Shown here: positions 32,332-43,410 of the stretch, one piece after another
Layout: the number at the start of each line of letters is the position of its first letter
Numbering within the stretch: the first letter of the stretch is position 1
NCBI GenBank assembly: GCA_964636655.1
Contig: CAZWTK010000017.1
Location: 1-45,787, forward strand
DNA from: Fen-549 sp964636655
Lineage (GTDB): Bacteria > Actinomycetota > Thermoleophilia > Gaiellales > Gaiellaceae
DNA length: 45,787 nucleotides
Reading direction: 5' to 3'
The notes under the pieces: model-generated
Told to the model about the DNA's origin: nothing
Database searches by the model: none
The model's input: the letters and a program-made list of their open reading frames with translations, nothing else
Program-made: the position numbers and the translations under genes

Positions 32332-33393
32332 TCAGTTCAGCTGCGACTTCATACCGGGCGTGTTCACGTACCGGCGGAGCTGCTGACCGGCGGCGGGACG
32401 ATCATCGCGAATCGAGTGGCCGGTGAGGGAAAGGAAGACGTCGTCGAGGGTCGGACGCCGGACCGAAACGGCCAGGATCTTGCAGGGGAAGCTGCGCATC
32501 ATCTCGGGCAGTAGTTCCTCGGCGCGAGGCAGCTTGAAGCGAACCCCGTCGCCCTCGCTGCTCGCGCTCAGCTCGTAGCGAGCGAAGAGCTCCGCCGCCG
32601 CGGTCTCGGCGTCCTCGACTCGAAGCGTCACGACATCACCGCCTAGCGAATCCTTGAGCGCCTCGGGCCGGCCGAGCGCAACGAGCTCGCCCTCGTCGAT
32701 GATCGCAATCCGGTCGCAGTTCTCGGCCTCGTCCATGTAATGCGTCGTCAGGAAGATCGTGAGCGACTCGCGCCGACGCAGGTCGAGCACGTACTTCCAG
32801 ATCCGGTGCCGAGTCTGAGGATCGAGCCCGAGCGTCGGCTCGTCGAGGAAGAGGATATGGGGGTGATGAAGCAACCCGCGGGCGATCTCCAGGCGGCGCT
32901 TCATACCGCCCGAGAACTCGCGCACCGAGAAGTCGCGGCGGTCCCAGAGCTCCGTCAGCGTCAGCAGCTCGTAGATGCGCTCGTCACGAATGCGCTTGGG
33001 TATGCCGTAGGCGTACGCGTGAAAGCGAAGATTCTGCATCGCGGTCAGGTACTCGTCGAGAGTCGGGTCCTGGAAGACGAGACCGATCGAGCGCCTGACC
33101 TCGGCTCGCTTGCGGATGATGTCGTATCCCGCGACCGTGGCCTCGCCCGCCGAGGGCGCAAGCAGCGTGCAGAGCATGTTGATCGTCGTCGTCTTGCCTG
33201 CGCCGTTGGGGCCGAGGAAACCGAACACCTCTCCTTCGGCGACGCTGAATGAGACGCCCTTGACGGCCTGCGTGCGACCGAAGCTGCGGGCCAGCCCCGC
33301 GGTCGAGATGACGGTCTCGGGGGCGTTGGTTGTTTTTCGCTCGTGATTCACGACTTGGGGTCGTTTCGCTGCGTCCTGGCTCGCCGCGCCCAC
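32332..33393 (-). CDS. ABC transporter ATPase (DrrA-like)
   Basis: This 353-residue protein has Walker A GPNGAGKTT (61-69), Q-loop FQDPTLDEYLTAMQN, signature FSGGMKRR, Walker B HILFLDEPTLGLDP and the switch His in TTHYMDEAE. A C-terminal domain (about 260-330) ends in RRPTLDDVFLSLTGHSIRDD, the VFL motif seen in DrrA-type daunorubicin-resistance ATPases. It drives the permease encoded directly downstream. The N-terminal 28 residues before VISTAGLARSFG are not conserved, and a later start such as GTG in the QVVNHER region is possible. Confidence 0.93.
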   Translation of the reverse strand: MGAASQDAAKRPQVVNHERKTTNAPETVISTAGLARSFGRTQAVKGVSFSVAEGEVFGFLGPNGAGKTTTINMLCTLLAPSAGEATVAGYDIIRKRAEVRRSIGLVFQDPTLDEYLTAMQNLRFHAYAYGIPKRIRDERIYELLTLTELWDRRDFSVREFSGGMKRRLEIARGLLHHPHILFLDEPTLGLDPQTRHRIWKYVLDLRRRESLTIFLTTHYMDEAENCDRIAIIDEGELVALGRPEALKDSLGGDVVTLRVEDAETAAAELFARYELSASSEGDGVRFKLPRAEELLPEMMRSFPCKILAVSVRRPTLDDVFLSLTGHSIRDDRPAAGQQLRRYVNTPGMKSQLN

Positions 33394-33417
33394 GAGTGAC
33401 GCGAGAGGAGTAGTGCG

Positions 33418-34554
33418 TTAACTCGGGCTCTCTGGATTGCTCGTCATCGACGCGTAGTCGCTCGGGAGAGGAACCGAGGCCCCCCAGACTCCGGCGGCGT
33501 CGGCTACCACCTGCGCCAACTCGCCCAGAGGAACGACCTCGTCCGCCAGCTTGGCCTCGACGATGGCTCGTGGCGTTTCGTAAGCGATCGTGGTCGACTC
33601 CTCCTCGACGATGATCCGGCCACCGCGCTCCTTCACTTCGCGCGCACCGTCCAAGCCGTCCTTGCCCATCCCACTCGTGACCACGAGCAGGAGGCGATCG
33701 CCGAAGATGCGGGCGGCGTCGCTGACGGTGACATCGGCGCGCGGGCGCAGCCCGTCGATCGGCTCCTCGACCGAGACGAGCAGCTTCGCGTCGCCGGCAA
33801 TGCGAAGGTGACTTCCTCCCTGCGCGAAGTACACGGTGCTGGGGTTGAGTTGTTCTCCGCCGAGCGCTTCCCTCACGCCCAAGACGGAGTAGTGGTCGAG
33901 GCGATCGGTCAGGGCGGTCGTGAGCCCCTCTGGCAGCTGCTGCACCACGACCATGCCGAGACCGAGAAGCGGCGGTAGTGCGGGAATCAGGTGCGACAAC
34001 GACCAGCAGGCGCCGAGCGAGCCGATAACGACCACCGCTCCGGGGCCCTCACGTGAGGGATCGCGCAGCGGCGGCGCCGCGTCCGGCGCGCTCTCGAGCC
34101 CGTGCAGCTCCCGCTGCGAAGCAAGATCGAGCGCACGCTGCCGCGCCGCCGTCAGCTCCGAGGCCAGGCGAATGCGCGTGATCAACTCGCCCACGAAAAC
34201 CTGAACGGTGTCGCAGGCAAGCGGGCGCTCGACGAAATCGAGCGCGCCCTCGATTAATGCGTCGACGACCTTGTACTGGTCGGCGCGGAAATGTCCCCCG
34301 AGCAGGATCACCGGAGTGCTCAGACCCGCCTCGCGCAGGCCGCGCATCAACACGACGCCGTCCATGTTGTCGGCGACGACGTCGAAGAGCAACGCGTCAG
34401 GGCTGGTGCGGCCGCAAAGCTCGATCGCCGCCTCGGCCGATTCGACCGCCCCAGTCACCTCGATCCCGCGAACGAGTAGCGCCTCGCCCAGTAGTCGGCG
34501 CATGAAAGGCGCGTGGTCGGCAACGGCAACGCGAAAAGGAGTCAACTTCTGCAT
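33418..34554 (-). CDS. CheB-like protein, probably catalytically impaired
   Basis: This 378-residue protein has an N-terminal receiver (about 8-125) with phosphoacceptor Asp58 in LLFDVV; the usual conserved Lys is Arg110 (VERPL). The C-terminal CheB methylesterase domain (about 172-350) has the glycine loop IGSLGACWS, where Ser179 may be the catalytic Ser only if one residue is deleted. The catalytic His is replaced by Gln206 (VVQQLPEG). The Asp is conserved (SGMGKDG, Asp299). Active CheB demethylates chemoreceptor glutamates; the loss of His argues against activity. No receptors or cheR are nearby. ATG 34554 has a good GGAGGT. Confidence 0.8.
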   Translation of the reverse strand: MQKLTPFRVAVADHAPFMRRLLGEALLVRGIEVTGAVESAEAAIELCGRTSPDALLFDVVADNMDGVVLMRGLREAGLSTPVILLGGHFRADQYKVVDALIEGALDFVERPLACDTVQVFVGELITRIRLASELTAARQRALDLASQRELHGLESAPDAAPPLRDPSREGPGAVVVIGSLGACWSLSHLIPALPPLLGLGMVVVQQLPEGLTTALTDRLDHYSVLGVREALGGEQLNPSTVYFAQGGSHLRIAGDAKLLVSVEEPIDGLRPRADVTVSDAARIFGDRLLLVVTSGMGKDGLDGAREVKERGGRIIVEEESTTIAYETPRAIVEAKLADEVVPLGELAQVVADAAGVWGASVPLPSDYASMTSNPESPS

Positions 34555-34588
34555 CGGTGCTCGACCTCCGGCTGCTTGTGCCTCTTGC

Positions 34589-34867
34589 TCAGACCGCGGA
34601 TGCCCGCGGCACCCTCAGCTTACTTCCACAGACAAGCTGAAGGAGGAGCGAGGAGTCAACCTCGCATGCGAGGCCTTGCTGGGAGATGCGCGCGAGCGGG
34701 TCTCCGTCGGCCCCGATACCAAGCGAGATGCACACTCCGTGAGCGTCGAGCTCGGAAAGGCGTGCTGCGGCGCGATCAAGCGCATCGAGGAGCTCAGGAG
34801 GCGGCTCGTGCGGCCACGGATCCGGCTCTGCGTCGCGACTGAGGTTGCGCTTTTCTTTGTCGCTCAT
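34589..34867 (-). CDS. Small hypothetical protein upstream of the CheB-like gene
   Basis: This 92-residue protein ends 34 bp before the CheB-like gene. It has an acidic N-terminal half (SDKEKRNLSRDAEPDPWPHEPPPELLDALDRAAARLSELDAHG) and a short strand-rich C-terminal part (VCISLGIGADGDPLARIS). No signal peptide, membrane segment or known motif is seen. The Shine-Dalgarno is weak. Amino-acid composition and codon use look like neighbouring genes, which favours a real gene. The function is unknown. Confidence 0.5.
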   Translation of the reverse strand: MSDKEKRNLSRDAEPDPWPHEPPPELLDALDRAAARLSELDAHGVCISLGIGADGDPLARISQQGLACEVDSSLLLQLVCGSKLRVPRASAV

Positions 34868-35280
34868 GCTGCTGGTTCGTTTCTCTCGATCTGTGTAATC
34901 GACAGCGATTTACGCTCTTTAGCTTCCGACGGTGAGAGCCGGCAGAGGCTCGTTTCATCTGCGCTTCACGACTGGATGGTCGACTCGCTCTCTACCAGAC
35001 GTATTCGCCAGCGAAAGCGGCGTTCTTAGCGACCGGAGGCGAATTCCCGCTTTCGGGTAGCCACCGCTGACAGACAGGAGTACGACAACTCCGCCCCGTT
35101 CCCTGCAGCTCGGGTGGCGATGGATTCCAGGCGACGGCGAATCCGGCCAGACACGCTCTCGCGCGCCCTGAATCGGCTGTGGGAAGCGCGCTCTGATTAA
35201 TATCATCTAGTAGTTTTTCTTATTCGTGTTATATATGCTTCTGATCATAAACGCTTCGAGGTTCACGAAAGGAGCCGCAC
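34868..35280 (+). other. Intergenic region upstream of the sulfate operon
   Basis: This 413-bp gap has no convincing gene. Its last 90 bp contain an AT-rich block (about 35193-35255) that stands out from the GC-rich surroundings and must hold the sulfate operon promoter. TGAT-TAAT-ATCA (35194-35205) and TGATCA (35242-35247) are short dyads there. A clear Shine-Dalgarno AAAGGAG lies at 35268-35274. I cannot choose a single -10/-35 pair. Confidence 0.6.
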
Positions 35281-36279
35281 GTGCGTCGCCCTAGTTCAAG
35301 TGTCCTGTTACTGCTGGTTTTCCTCCTCATACTCCTGCCCACCGCCTGCGGAGGCAGCGGCGGCGACAGCAAGCTGAAGCTCGTCGCCTACTCGACTCCG
35401 CGTGAGGCTTACGGCCAGATCATCCCCGCGTTCGAGAAGACCGCGGCGGGTGCGAACGTCGGCATCGACGAGTCTTACGGCGCGTCGGGTGAACAGGCGC
35501 GATCCGTTCTCGCCGGGCTGACGGCCGACATCGTCGCCTTCTCGCTCGAGCCGGACATGACCAAGCTAGTCGACGCCGGACTGGTCGACAAGGGTTGGAG
35601 TCAGAACGCCTATCGCGGAATGGTGACCGATTCAATCGTCGTTTTCGCGGTACGGCCCGGCAATCCGAAGAGCATCCAGACCTGGGACGACCTGCTCGAG
35701 CCGGGCGTGGACGTGATTACACCCAACCCCTTCACCTCCGGCGGTGCAATGTGGAACATCATGGCGGCCTACGGTTCCTGGCTGAAGCAGGGAAGCACGC
35801 CTGCTCAGGCGATGACCAAGCTGGAGCAGCTGTTCCGTAACGTGAGCGTTCAAAACAAGAGCGCGCGCGAGGCGTTGCAGACCTTCAGTTCGGGCAAGGG
35901 CGACGTGCTGCTCGCATACGAGAACGAGGCCTACTTTGCCAAGCAAAACGGCCAGGCACTCGACTACGTGAGGCCCGCGACCACGATCCTGATCGAGAAT
36001 CCCGCCGCAGTCACCTCCGACAGCGCCGACCCGACCACGGCGAAGGCTTTCCTGGACTTCCTCTACACGCCAGAAGCCCAGCGCACCTACGCCGAGAACG
36101 GATACCGGCCCGTCGTCAAGAGCGTAGCGAAGGCGTTCGCGAAGACCTACCCAACCGACCTGACCATCTTCACCATCGATGAGCTCGGCGGCTGGGCGAA
36201 GGTGAAGAAGGACTTCTTCGATCCCGACACGGGCGCCATGGCCGAGATCGAGCGCCGCGTTGGAGGAACCACTGGATAA
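35281..36279 (+). CDS. cysP: Sulfate ABC transporter substrate-binding lipoprotein
   Basis: This 332-residue protein has a lipoprotein signal peptide ending in the lipobox LPTAC (lipidated Cys at about residue 23). The mature part is a type II periplasmic-binding fold with sulfate/thiosulfate family motifs: ESYGASGEQARSV, TPNPFTSGGAMWNIMAAYGSW, VLLAYENEA and NGYRPV near the C-terminus. It captures sulfate outside the membrane and passes it to the CysTW permease. GTG 35281 has a strong AAAGGAG. It is the first gene of a four-gene operon with overlapping or touching ends. It could equally be called Sbp. Confidence 0.95.
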   Translation: MRRPSSSVLLLLVFLLILLPTACGGSGGDSKLKLVAYSTPREAYGQIIPAFEKTAAGANVGIDESYGASGEQARSVLAGLTADIVAFSLEPDMTKLVDAGLVDKGWSQNAYRGMVTDSIVVFAVRPGNPKSIQTWDDLLEPGVDVITPNPFTSGGAMWNIMAAYGSWLKQGSTPAQAMTKLEQLFRNVSVQNKSAREALQTFSSGKGDVLLAYENEAYFAKQNGQALDYVRPATTILIENPAAVTSDSADPTTAKAFLDFLYTPEAQRTYAENGYRPVVKSVAKAFAKTYPTDLTIFTIDELGGWAKVKKDFFDPDTGAMAEIERRVGGTTG

Positions 36280-37105
36280 CGTCGCAACCGAGGCTGCGCT
36301 TCGCACCCGCAATGCCGAGAGGATGGGGGCGCCTAGCGCCCTCGTCCTCGGCACCGTTCTCACCTACCTGAGCCTCATCGTGGCGCTGCCGCTGGCCGCA
36401 CTGGTGTGGCGCTCTACTGGTAGCGGCGCCATCGACTTCTGGACCTCTGTCTCCAATCCCGAGGCTGTGGCGGCGCTCAAGCTCACGCTGCTGGTATCGG
36501 TGACCGTCGCGCTCGCGAACGCGGTCTCGGGGACTCTGATCGCGTGGGTTCTCGTGCGGGACGACTTCCACGGCCGCGGGATAGTCAACGCCCTGATCGA
36601 CCTCCCCTTTGCGTTGCCGACGGTCGTGGCGGGGCTCACGCTGCTTGCGCTCTACGGGCCCCGCTCCCCTGTCGGGATCAACGTGGCCTACACGCGTACG
36701 GCGATCGTGCTGGCGCTCCTGTTCGTCACGTTGCCCTTCGTCGTTCGCACCGTTCAGCCGGTGCTGATCGAACTCGACCGGGAGATCGAGGAGGCGGCGG
36801 CGTCGCTCGGCGCCTCGAGATGGCAGACCTTCAGCCGTGTCGTCTTCCCGAACCTGCTCCCGGGCATCCTCTCGGGCGTGGCACTCGCATTCGCGCGCGC
36901 CGTCGGCGAGTTTGGGTCGATCGTTCTGATCACCGGCAACCTGCCCTTCAAGACCGAGGTCTCGTCGGTCTACATCTTCGGGCAGCTCGAAAGCGGAAAC
37001 ACCTCGGGCGCCGCGGCGGCCTCGGTTGTCTTGCTCGGCATCTCCTTCGGGGTCCTGCTCTTGATCGGCGCGGTTCGCCGCTGGACGACTCGCCATGAAT
37101 CGTAA
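36260..37105 (+). CDS. cysT: Sulfate ABC transporter permease CysT
   Basis: This is a membrane protein of about 281 residues with six predicted helices and the binding-protein-dependent permease loop EEAAASLGASRWQTFSRVVFPNLLPG (about 173-198), which contacts CysA. DLPFALPTVVAGLTLLALYG is typical of CysT/CysU. The frame can start at TTG 36260, overlapping the cysP stop codon, but GGAGG overlaps that codon; ATG 36323 just before the first helix is an alternative. It overlaps cysW by 11 bp. Confidence 0.93.
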   Translation: MEEPLDNVATEAALRTRNAERMGAPSALVLGTVLTYLSLIVALPLAALVWRSTGSGAIDFWTSVSNPEAVAALKLTLLVSVTVALANAVSGTLIAWVLVRDDFHGRGIVNALIDLPFALPTVVAGLTLLALYGPRSPVGINVAYTRTAIVLALLFVTLPFVVRTVQPVLIELDREIEEAAASLGASRWQTFSRVVFPNLLPGILSGVALAFARAVGEFGSIVLITGNLPFKTEVSSVYIFGQLESGNTSGAAAASVVLLGISFGVLLLIGAVRRWTTRHES

Positions 37106-37889
37106 GCTCGCTCTCAGATTCTTCGCGCTCGGCTATCTGGCCGCGATTCTCATCGGACCTGTCTTCCTGGTCTTCTTCCGCACCTTCGAGCGCGGCTTCG
37201 CCGACGCCTGGAATGCGGTGTCCACGCCCCAGGCCGTGCACGCGTTCGAGTTGACGCTGCTCATCGCCGCGATCGCGGTGCCCGCGAACGCCGTCTTCGG
37301 TGTGCTCTGCGCGCTCGTGGTCGTGCGCCATCCGTTCCGCGGCAAGGGGCTCCTGAACGCGGTCGTCGACCTGCCTCTGGCACTCTCGCCGGTCGTGGTG
37401 GGCCTCTCGCTCTTCCTGCTCTACGGGCGCAACGGATGGTTCGGATCTTGGTTCCTCGGCCACGGCATCCAGATCCTCTTCGCCCTGCCCTCGATGATTC
37501 TGGCGACGGTGTTCGTCTCGCTGCCCTTCGTCGTGCGCGAGGTCGTGCCGGTGTTGCGCGAGATCGGCACCGAGCAGGAACAGGCAGCGGCCACGCTCGG
37601 CGCCTCGCGCCTGCAGATCTTCTTCCGCATCACCCTGCCGGCGCTCCGCTGGGCGATCGCCTACGGCGTGGTTCTGACGACGGCGCGCTCGCTGGGCGAG
37701 TACGGCGCGGTCTCGGTGGTATCGGGGCGTATCGCCGGAAAGACCGCGACGGCAACCCTGTTCGTCGAAGACCGCTACCAGAGCTTCGACTTAGTCGGCG
37801 CCTACGCGGCCTCGGTCGTGCTCGCGCTGATGGCGGTCTCCGTTCTCCTGGCCATGAACCTACTGCGAAGAAGAGAGGGCGCGCGCTGA
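37095..37889 (+). CDS. cysW: Sulfate ABC transporter permease CysW
   Basis: This 264-residue membrane protein has six helices and the conserved loop EQAAATLGASRLQIFFRITLPALRWA. DLPLALSPVVVGLSLFLLYG and RSLGEYGAVSVVSGRI are typical of CysW. With CysT it forms the channel of the sulfate importer. The start lies inside cysT and the stop codon shares one base with the cysA start codon (TGATG), so translation is coupled throughout. Confidence 0.95.
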   Translation: MNRKLALRFFALGYLAAILIGPVFLVFFRTFERGFADAWNAVSTPQAVHAFELTLLIAAIAVPANAVFGVLCALVVVRHPFRGKGLLNAVVDLPLALSPVVVGLSLFLLYGRNGWFGSWFLGHGIQILFALPSMILATVFVSLPFVVREVVPVLREIGTEQEQAAATLGASRLQIFFRITLPALRWAIAYGVVLTTARSLGEYGAVSVVSGRIAGKTATATLFVEDRYQSFDLVGAYAASVVLALMAVSVLLAMNLLRRREGAR

Positions 37890-38848
37890 TGGGAATCACC
37901 GTCCGGAATCTGACCAAGCGCTTCGGCACCTTCACCGCGCTGAACGACATCTCGCTGGAAGTGCCCAGCGGCTCGCTGATGGCTTTGCTCGGGCCGAGCG
38001 GCTCGGGCAAGTCGACGCTGCTGCGTGTGATCGCCGGGCTCGAGCAGCCCGACGTCGGCGAAGTGCTCATCTCCGGCGAGGACGCCACCGGGCTGCAGCC
38101 GCAGAAACGAGGCGTGGGCTTCGTCTTCCAGCACTACGCCGCCTTCAAGCACATGACCGTCTGGGACAACGTCGCCTTCGGTCTCAAGATCAGACGACGG
38201 TCCAAGGCCGAGATACGCGAGCGGGTGGACGGGCTGCTGGGGCTCGTTCAGCTGAGCCCGTTCGCGCAGCGCTATCCCTCCCAGCTTTCGGGCGGACAGC
38301 GACAGCGCATGGCGCTGGCACGGGCGCTCGCCGTCGAGCCAAAGGTGCTCTTGCTCGACGAGCCGTTCGGCGCTCTGGATGCACGAGTGAGAGCGGAGTT
38401 GAGGACCTGGCTGCGCCGCCTCCACGAGGAGGTTCAGGTGACGACGGTCTTCGTAACCCACGATCAGCACGAGGCGATGGATGTGGCCGGCCACGTCGCG
38501 GTCATGAATCATGGGAGCATCGAGCAGGTCGGCGCACCGCGCACGCTGTACGAGAACCCGAGCAGCGAGTTCGTGATGAGCTTCATCGGTCCGGCGAGCA
38601 AGATCGAGGGCGCCTGGGTGCGGCCTCACGATCTAGAGCTATCGCTGGAGCCGACGGACGGCGCCCTGGCCGCGGAGATCGAGCGGATCGTTCACCTCGG
38701 CTTCGAGGTGAGAGTCGAGCTCTCCGTCGCAAACGGGGAAGCCGCACTCGTGCAGATGACCTGCGACGATCTCGCGCGGCTCGAGCTCGAGCGCGGTGAC
38801 TCGGTATGGGTGCTGCCGCACCGCACGCGCGCCTTCGACGAGGCGTGA
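37889..38848 (+). CDS. cysA: Sulfate ABC transporter ATPase
   Basis: This 319-residue ATPase has Walker A GPSGSGKST (35-43), signature LSGGQRQRMALARAL, Walker B VLLLDEPFGALDA and switch His in THDQHEAMD. A C-terminal TOBE-like part (about 235-315, from EGAWVRPHDLEL) is present and may sense cellular signals. It powers CysTW. It is the last gene of the operon; the stop codon is 31 bp from the convergent HD-GYP gene, with no clear terminator hairpin between them. Confidence 0.95.
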   Translation: MGITVRNLTKRFGTFTALNDISLEVPSGSLMALLGPSGSGKSTLLRVIAGLEQPDVGEVLISGEDATGLQPQKRGVGFVFQHYAAFKHMTVWDNVAFGLKIRRRSKAEIRERVDGLLGLVQLSPFAQRYPSQLSGGQRQRMALARALAVEPKVLLLDEPFGALDARVRAELRTWLRRLHEEVQVTTVFVTHDQHEAMDVAGHVAVMNHGSIEQVGAPRTLYENPSSEFVMSFIGPASKIEGAWVRPHDLELSLEPTDGALAAEIERIVHLGFEVRVELSVANGEAALVQMTCDDLARLELERGDSVWVLPHRTRAFDEA

Positions 38849-38879
38849 TCTAAGGGCCTACCGGAGTAGGCCATGAGGC

Positions 38880-40148
38880 TTAGGCCGCTCTCGCGCCGTT
38901 GTCCCGGCCACCGGAGGGGTCGGTAGGCGAGTCTGCCTGGTTCTTGTACCCGATGCGTATCTCCTCGACCTCTTCCATCGCATCGAGGAACCGATCGAGC
39001 ACGTCGGGGTCGAAGTGGGCTCCGCGCTGGTCGCGCATCATCGATATGGCCTCTTCGACGTTGAAGGCCGGACGATAGATGCGATCGCTGGTCAGGGCAT
39101 CGAAAACGTCGGCGACCGCCGCGATCCGGCCCTCGAGCGGGATACGCTCGCCCTCTATCCCACGTGGGTAACCGTTACCGTCGAAGCGCTCGTGATGCGT
39201 CCAGGCCAGAAGCGCGGCCAGAGTCAGGAGCTCGGCGTTCGATCCCGAGAGGATCCGGTAGCCGATTGCGGTGTGCTGCTGCATGACCTCGCGCTCCTCG
39301 GTGGTGAGCGTCGACGGCTTGAGCAGGATGTTGTCGGGAATGCCGATCTTGCCCACGTCGTGCATCGGGCTTGCGATACGCATCAGCTCGATCCGCTCGT
39401 GATCGAAGTCGAAACGCTCGGCGATCAGCGCACAGTAGCTGCTCATCCGCTCCAGATGAAGCCCCGTCTCGAGGTCGCGCAACTCGGCCATGCTCGAAAG
39501 ACGCTTGACGGTCTCTTCCTGATGCGTCCGTAACTCCTGTTCGGAGCGCTGCAAGCGGGAAACGGCCTCGCTGAGCGCCGCGGTACGCGCTTCAACCGCG
39601 TTCTCGAGCATCGCCCTGTGGGCGCGGTTCTCCAGCTCGAGCCGGCGGCGGTGCAGAGCGTTGACGATATTGATCATCAACTCGTTGGGGCGAAACGGCT
39701 TGGTCAGGTAGCCGAAGGCGCCGAGCTCGATTGCGTTCTCGGCCATCTTGGGGTCGTCGGCGCCGGTGACCATCAGCGCCGCGACCTCGGGATGAGACGC
39801 CAGCGTGCTGCTCAGTAGCTCCAGCCCGCTCTCGCCGGGCATGTTGACGTCGCAGAGCATGAGCTGAAAGTTGTTCGCCCTCGACTCCAGCAGCTCACGC
39901 GCCTCTTCGGCGCTGGCGGCGAGCTCGCAGCGAAATCCGTGGCGCTCGAGGATGCGTGCGATCAGCCGCTGCACCTCCGGCTCGTCGTCGACAACGAGTA
40001 CGTATCCACCGTCGGCTAGCGTGTGAGCTCTCCCTCCGTGTGGCGCCAACGCGACCCGAGGCGGTAAAGGATACGCCACTCCGCCGGAGTGATCGAGCCT
40101 GGATCGAGCGGCGCCCAGACGGTTTTTGCCTGCGTCTTCATCAGACAC
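38880..40148 (-). CDS. Response regulator with HD-GYP domain
   Basis: This is a protein of about 422 residues. A receiver domain (about 48-165) has DD in LVVDDEPE, phosphoacceptor Asp in LCDVNMPG and Lys in YLTKPF. A coiled-coil linker follows (about 175-230), then an HD-GYP domain (about 235-405) with the metal-binding HD in MHDVGKIGIP, the HHERFDGNGYPRG motif and DVFDALTSDRIYRP. HD-GYP enzymes hydrolyse cyclic-di-GMP, so phosphorylation may tune c-di-GMP levels. The N-terminus is uncertain: GTG 40148 is chosen, and a TTG at 40211 and a GTG at 40079 are in frame. No partner kinase is adjacent. Confidence 0.9.
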   Translation of the reverse strand: MSDEDAGKNRLGAARSRLDHSGGVAYPLPPRVALAPHGGRAHTLADGGYVLVVDDEPEVQRLIARILERHGFRCELAASAEEARELLESRANNFQLMLCDVNMPGESGLELLSSTLASHPEVAALMVTGADDPKMAENAIELGAFGYLTKPFRPNELMINIVNALHRRRLELENRAHRAMLENAVEARTAALSEAVSRLQRSEQELRTHQEETVKRLSSMAELRDLETGLHLERMSSYCALIAERFDFDHERIELMRIASPMHDVGKIGIPDNILLKPSTLTTEEREVMQQHTAIGYRILSGSNAELLTLAALLAWTHHERFDGNGYPRGIEGERIPLEGRIAAVADVFDALTSDRIYRPAFNVEEAISMMRDQRGAHFDPDVLDRFLDAMEEVEEIRIGYKNQADSPTDPSGGRDNGARAA

Positions 40149-40328
40149 AGTCCTTCTGATCGGCAGGTAGTGCCGCGAATGAATGCGCAGCGACGCTCTC
40201 CGACCGGCCAAAACGCGCGAATGCGGTTACGCGATATCGGGGAAAGCGGGCGGCGCGTTTCGGGAATAGCCGGATGGCCTCGCTAGATCCAGAGTTAGAG
40301 CAGTTCCCCACCTGCGGAGGTCCCCCAA

Positions 40329-41141
40329 ATGAATACGATCACCAGCAGTCAGCGACTCAGCGCTTCAGAGGCCGAGGCGTTGTGGTCTGCCTGGGCCACA
40401 AAACGCGACAGTTCTGCGCGCGATCGGCTCGTTCTCTCCTACTCGCCTATGGTCACCTACCTGGCCTCGAAGAAGGTGCGTGAGCTTCCCTCTCACTGCG
40501 AACTCGACGACCTCGCCTCCTGCGGTCTCGTTGCCCTAATAGAAGCCGTCGAGCGCTTCGATCCCGAAAAGGGCGCAACCTTCGAGCAGTATGCCTGGAC
40601 GCGAGTCTCGGGCGCGATCATGGACGAGCTCCGGCGTCAGGATTGGGCATCGCGCTCGGTGCGTCATTTCGCGCGCCAACTCGATTCGGCACGCGACGAC
40701 TTCTTTGTCAGGAACGGCCGAGCACCCTCCGAGCGCGAGCTGGCCGAGGCGCTGAGCGTTCCCCTCGGCGAGATCCGAAGGCAACTCGGTGAGCTCGAGC
40801 GTGCCGACGTCTGCTCGCTCAACGCTCCCACCCGCACGGGCGACGACAGCGAGCTGCTCGAGATCGGCGACACGGTCGAGAATCGCGAGCTGGGCAGCGA
40901 GCCCGAGCAGGCGACGCTGGCGGGCGAGCGGGCGACGATCGTGCGCGACGCGATCGCGTCTCTCTCGGAGAGAGAGCGCATCGTGCTCAAGCTCGTCCAT
41001 GTCGACGAGCTGCAGGGAGCCGAGATCGGCGCACGCCTCGGCGTCAGCGAATCACGCGTTTCGCAGATTCTCGCCGGCGCCCGGCAGAAGCTCCGTACCC
41101 GCATGGCCGCCTACGACGTTGACGAGCCGATCGCGGCCTGA
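40329..41141 (+). CDS. FliA/WhiG-family RNA polymerase sigma factor
   Basis: This 270-residue group 3 sigma factor has region 2 (about 30-105, with LVLSYSPMVTYLASKKV, DDLASCGLVALIEAVERFDPEKGATFEQYAWTRVSGAIMDELRRQDW), region 3 (about 115-160) and region 4 (about 205-260, ERIVLKLVHVDELQGAEIGARLGVSESRVSQILAGARQKLR). In motile bacteria FliA controls late flagellar genes; in Streptomyces WhiG controls sporulation. With no flagellar gene in view, a developmental or surface role is equally possible. ATG 40329 has GGAGGT nine bases upstream. It could be co-transcribed with the following repeat protein gene, 93 bp downstream. Confidence 0.92.
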   Translation: MNTITSSQRLSASEAEALWSAWATKRDSSARDRLVLSYSPMVTYLASKKVRELPSHCELDDLASCGLVALIEAVERFDPEKGATFEQYAWTRVSGAIMDELRRQDWASRSVRHFARQLDSARDDFFVRNGRAPSERELAEALSVPLGEIRRQLGELERADVCSLNAPTRTGDDSELLEIGDTVENRELGSEPEQATLAGERATIVRDAIASLSERERIVLKLVHVDELQGAEIGARLGVSESRVSQILAGARQKLRTRMAAYDVDEPIAA

Positions 41142-41233
41142 CCGCTAGCGCGTCGATCGACGCATTTCCGCTCTCGGCGCGCGAACACGAGCCGCGAGGG
41201 TCATAATCGTTATGCGGCCGACCGGAGCGACGC

Positions 41234-43216
<1,983 letters not shown>

Positions 43217-43276
43217 AGGCGTCCCGGCCTGATCACGAGCGCGCTACACCGACACTGTCCTCGCTCTTTCAACCCC

Positions 43277-43312
43277 AAAAAAGACTGAAGCGGGCGCCGC
43301 ATGCCCGCTTCA
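43277..43312 (-). terminator. Intrinsic terminator
   Basis: A perfect 10-bp stem (43286-43295 with 43303-43312), a seven-base loop and, on the minus strand, GUC then six U (43282-43277) form a classic rho-independent terminator. It would end marP and/or the candidate small RNA. Confidence 0.85.
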
Positions 43313-43349
43313 ATCCGATCTGGGGGAGATCCGTGTATGTGTGGCCTGT

Positions 43350-43372
43350 GGGCCCCCGCCGCATCGGGGCCC
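43350..43372. repeat. Shared-loop hairpin, middle copy
   Basis: Arms GGGCCCC/GGGGCCC enclose C-GCCGCAT-C on the plus strand. The 21-base core is repeated at 43390-43410. Confidence 0.85.
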
Positions 43373-43389
43373 CGGCTCTATTTTCGAGT

Positions 43390-43410
43390 GGCCCCCGCCG
43401 CATCGGGGCC
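43390..43410. repeat. Shared-loop hairpin, upstream copy on the minus strand
   Basis: Arms GGCCCC/GGGGCC enclose the same nine bases as the middle copy, so the two form a 21-bp direct repeat 40 bp apart. Confidence 0.85.

Noticed and set aside
34955..35206. 83-codon minus-strand frame upstream of the sulfate operon
   Set aside because: It has no Shine-Dalgarno, no conserved pattern and overlaps the AT-rich promoter block.
40329..41141. Evidence for a flagellar gene cluster
   Set aside because: The sigma factor and CheB-like protein alone do not show motility; no flagellar structural gene is present.
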